Positions 61,001 to 64,000 of a stretch of DNA of 64,000 bases are shown in pieces; the stretch's first letter is position 1; the number at the start of each line of letters is the position of its first letter. The stretch lies in contig CM061091.1 of assembly GCA_030770545.1 (NCBI GenBank), forward strand, positions 2,300,501-2,364,500, read 5' to 3'. The notes under the pieces are model-generated. The model made no database searches and had not been told where the DNA came from. It was given only the letters and a program-made list of their open reading frames with translations. Both the position numbers and the translations under genes were made by a program. Source of the stretch: Macropodus opercularis (taxonomy: Eukaryota; Chordata; Actinopteri; Anabantiformes; Osphronemidae).

Positions 61001-62971
61001 ACAAGCAGAGCAGTATTCACATGCTTGAATGCTATTACAGAAGAAGTTTATTTTCATTGTGGTAACGCCGGCTGCTTGTCTGTGTATGAAGGTGCGCTGT
61101 GCCACAGGGTAGGGTTTGTAGCTCTAATGGTTTCTAATTCTCATTGTACAGTAGTTGTAATCAGCCAGTTATTGAGTCTGTTTTCTGTTACTCGTGATTA
61201 CATTCAAACCTGCCAAATGAACTTGAAATCTTGAAAATGGCCGTGCTTAAACGTCTACTCTTTTATCAGGGTTTGTGTGTCAAATCCTAATGTTTTCCGT
61301 TTGGAAAATGGTTTTAATCATGGAAAAATTCCTTTTAGATGGACTGAGGCTTGCCTCATTCTAAGGAATGAAGAATTACATCATCCCTGGAGCAGTGTGG
61401 AGTAACTCCCTGGCTCGCCTCACACACTGGCTCCCTCCCTTCATTTATTATTTCCCCTCCCTCTCAAACTCCTTCCCTACCTCAGCCTCTCTTTTCTGCT
61501 GCTTTCTGTCACCCAGTGTAGACTGTCTGCTGGGCGTAGGGACATCTCAGCCTAGTTCACTCTAGAGTATCCCTTCAAACCTGCTGACAAGGGTCTGATG
61601 TGCAATGATGCTCCTAAAATAAAACACATTTGCTGTGATAATATCATGTGATCCAGTCATAAATACAGTCTGTTCCGAAAGACTTTACAAAACAAGGCTG
61701 TTTGCTTTATGTTTAGGTTTGATGTAACAAAAAGTGCTGTATTAAAAGTGTAAATATTATCACATCATAGCTGAACATTTAAACCAGTTACCAGGTACAA
61801 CTGTCAATAGTGGGCAGCAAAAACATGCATTAATTGTCTACATTTTGGATGAGACTGTGAATACTGTAATAAAGATCATATTTCATTACGTAACACTGTG
61901 TATAACCAGTTGATATAACATCACATGGAATCACTTTATTAGCAAAAATACTGTCCAGCTGACGAGGCAGCGAACTGTACATCGCATGAGTTCTGACTTA
62001 CAGCATGTCTGGGATTCAGAACCAACGTCTTTAGGTTTAGTAAATGGACATCAGATTCACAAAGTAACATCTTTTACAGAAGAAGTGAAGCCACCCTGGC
62101 CGCTGATATGTCTATATTTGTGTCTGTCCTACGCTGTTTCTCTGACCTGTAGGTATCTATAGCTCAGGTCCAAGATGATTGGAATGGGTTAGGCTGCCTA
62201 CTAACTTAAAGCACAGTAGAAACTCATGACCTCCCTCAGAGTGAAATAGAAGTGACCTGACATCATTGTGACGTGCTGTGCATGTGTTCAGTCTGTCAGT
62301 TTTTACTAAAAGCTTTGAACATATGTTTTGATCGATTGTTTCTTCTATTCGTTCGTCCTCTACAGGAGTAATCAGCCAGTGGCAGGGCGAGTCTAAGGAG
62401 CACGTCATCTCGCTTGTCCTCACCCATCTCCCGCTGCTCAAACCTGGCAACGTAGAAGCCAAGGGCGAATACATGCGTCTGTTGCCTCGCATTCTGGCTC
62501 ACACTATTGAGCATGGCCATCACCTGGAAGAGTCTCGCCAACTCCTGTCCTATGCCTTGATTCACCCCGCCACCTCCTTGGAAGACCGCTCTGCTCTGGC
62601 GCTTTGGCTCAACCACCTGGAGGAGAGGGCGGCCGTACGAGGAGACTCGCTGGAACGGCCTCCTCCTGCTGGGCCCCACCTCCACCACCACCATCACCAC
62701 CCCCAGTCTACACCTCCATCCACCCTCACCTCATCAGGATCCTCCTCCTCAACTAACTCTTCGTCATCAGGAAATCTGTACTCTTTGCATCAGCAGCGTT
62801 ATGGCTCAGATGACCGGCTCAATGGGTGGCAGAGCTCCCGAGATTCAGGGCTTGGTGGAGGTTGGCATCAGCAGCAACAGGGCTGTGAGAATGGCCACCT
62901 GCTTCTGTACCCATCATCGTCTGTGCCGGCAACCATCAACACAGTTGGAACTGGTGGAGGCAGTAATATTA
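49468..62971 (+). CDS. samd4a: SAMD4A / Smaug1 translational repressor, 5' part
   Basis: Smaug binds stem-loop elements in mRNAs and recruits deadenylation and repression machinery. Only two coding exons are in the window: 49468-49663 and 62366-62971 (phase 1 to phase 1), about 267 residues. The N-terminal dimerisation region is highly conserved (MMFRDQVGILASWFKGWNEC, EQTVALLSLLKRV, FLQLCLEHSLAEC). It is followed by the second conserved block (SQWQGES, LLTHLPLL-like LTHLPLLKPGN, ESRQLLSYALIHPATSLEDR). A loop then contains His6 at residues 172-177 and Ser-rich tracts before NGWQSSRDSG, and the exon ends SSSVPATINTVGTGGGSNIS. KPGN, RDSG and INT favour SAMD4A over SAMD4B. The SAM domain lies past the window. 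ATG is doubled; I take the first. Confidence 0.93.
49664..62365 (+). other. SAMD4A intron, 12.7 kb, no further coding exon seen
   Basis: The intron starts at GTAGGA and ends at CTCTACAG. I found no exon matching Smaug and no transposon coding. The longest open frames (53,569-53,991 and 58,677-59,264) lack motifs and splice logic. Many teleost Smaug genes have long first introns, so the size is not odd. Confidence 0.55.
51986..52042. repeat. Compound microsatellite (CGTG)n(TG)n
   Basis: About eight GCGT units run directly into about eleven GT units inside the SAMD4A intron. Alternating purine-pyrimidine sequence throughout can adopt Z-DNA. Confidence 0.9.
62677..62700 (+). repeat. CAC/CAT tract coding poly-histidine in SAMD4A
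   Basis: The tract codes HLHHHHHH (residues 170-177) and is followed by a Pro/Ser/Thr-rich, glycine-poor insertion up to about residue 205. It interrupts the loop between two conserved blocks. Confidence 0.85.
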
Positions 62972-64000
62972 GTAAGTGAAGTCCGTTCTCTGTACCTTGC
63001 TCAGTCATAGTTTACCTTTATTCCTCTGTTTCTTTGCCCTTATAGACTACATTTAGGACACTCATCCACGAGAGACGTGCCACAGTTACACACTATGTAC
63101 AGTACAGAATTCGAGTCACACATCTTTGCAAGCTGTGTGAGATGGAAGACAACACACAGAGGGCAGGGCTGTTGAAATTGAACATAACTATGGTCAGAGC
63201 AGGATATTTCCAGACAAGAATGCAAGGGGGCTCTGTTTTTTCTGGGAGATGAAAGAAACAGCTGAGGGTTTATAAATAAAGACGCATTTAAAGCCCTGCT
63301 CACTGCTACAAGAAAGATCCTCTTGTATTTTTGAGCACCAGCAAATTCAGTCCTACACAAAACACTTCAGGATTTCACAGCTGATAGACTTGAGTCACCC
63401 CTGTCACTAACATGGACATAGTGAGCACACACTCAACTAATGAAACTGTAGTGTCCTCAAATAGGCTACAAGAAAACTTCCCGCCAACAGGGGAAGATGA
63501 TATCATATGTTTTGTCACTAGTTATTTTCTCATTCTTTCACAAACCAATAAATGTGGCTGCAACTAAATATTTAGGGTTTGTTTCCAGTCGCGTCAGACT
63601 CGGGTCACACACAGGTCATGATGACGATGACGATTTCAGGAGGATAGCTGCCCCATCAAAGAGTTTGTGACCAGTAGAACATCCTGGCGATCCCACCCTC
63701 ATACACTCAGCCTCAGTCCGAGCCCCAGCGGCTCATACCGCGAGCCTTTCCCTTGTAAGGCAGCCTTTGTGGGAGACTGTATTTTGGGGAAATGGCTAAT
63801 ATTTAGGGACTGGAACTTGTAATGTTAGCTGGGCACCTATTTTAAACAGGACCCATGAAGTCCTATACATAGCACATAACAGAAAGAGGGCCGCATATAG
63901 GAGAAGGAGGAGAGACGTTGGAGTATTGGTGGCAGTTTACCCCGTCAGAGTGGCGACACAAAAAGCTCTGTGACTCCTTTTTATTCTGGTTATCTGCTAT
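62972..64000 (+). other. Start of the next SAMD4A intron
   Basis: GTAAGT follows the second coding exon. I could not identify the third coding exon before the window end. A CAG at 63,585-63,590 followed by a Ser-rich open stretch was considered, but shows no Smaug motif. Confidence 0.5.

Noticed and set aside
63585..63640. Possible third SAMD4A coding exon after a TTTCCAG
   Set aside because: The translation has no Smaug motif and the reading frame from phase 1 does not continue convincingly.

Overview
The window reads as nuclear DNA of a ray-finned (teleost) fish, probably a percomorph-like compact genome. The genes are intron-rich with mostly short GT-AG introns, there are vertebrate muscle, Golgi and ER genes, and there is a tandem family of zona-pellucida-domain (ZP) membrane proteins of a kind I associate with fish. 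No bacterial, viral or organellar signal was seen. All gene models were spliced by eye; exon sums stay in frame from start to stop in every complete gene.

Region 1 (1-16,030, + strand) is a tandem array of three ZP-domain transmembrane genes. Copy 1 is 5'-truncated by the window edge and is a diverged paralogue. Copies 2 (4,709-9,927) and 3 (12,213-15,995) are nearly identical through exons and introns but differ sharply in one mucin-like exon: 614 codons in copy 2, 113 in copy 3. Their flanks are much more diverged than the genes themselves, which suggests gene conversion between older duplicates.

Region 2 (16,750-30,450) holds a fast-type troponin I gene (tnni2-like, - strand) head to head with a complete 26-exon GLG1 gene (Golgi apparatus protein 1 / cysteine-rich FGF receptor, + strand). 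GLG1 is followed tail to tail by PACSIN3.

Region 3 (30,600-41,650, - strand) is PACSIN3: nine coding exons encoding an F-BAR and an SH3 domain, with a CpG-rich promoter near 41.5 kb. Region 4 (42,731-46,277, - strand) is a complete 15-exon ERO1A-type ER oxidoreductin gene with two GC-AG introns. Region 5 (48.0 kb to the end, + strand) is the 5' part of SAMD4A/Smaug1: an untranslated first exon, the start exon, a 12.7-kb intron and the second coding exon; the SAM-domain exons lie beyond the window.

The genes are mostly unrelated housekeeping or tissue genes. ERO1A and SAMD4A also share a neighbourhood in human (14q22), which supports orthology. The most unusual part is the ZP-mucin array: a conserved cysteine-rich N-terminal module, a furin-type site, a mucin spacer that changes length and charge, a ZP module, a second furin-type site and a membrane anchor.
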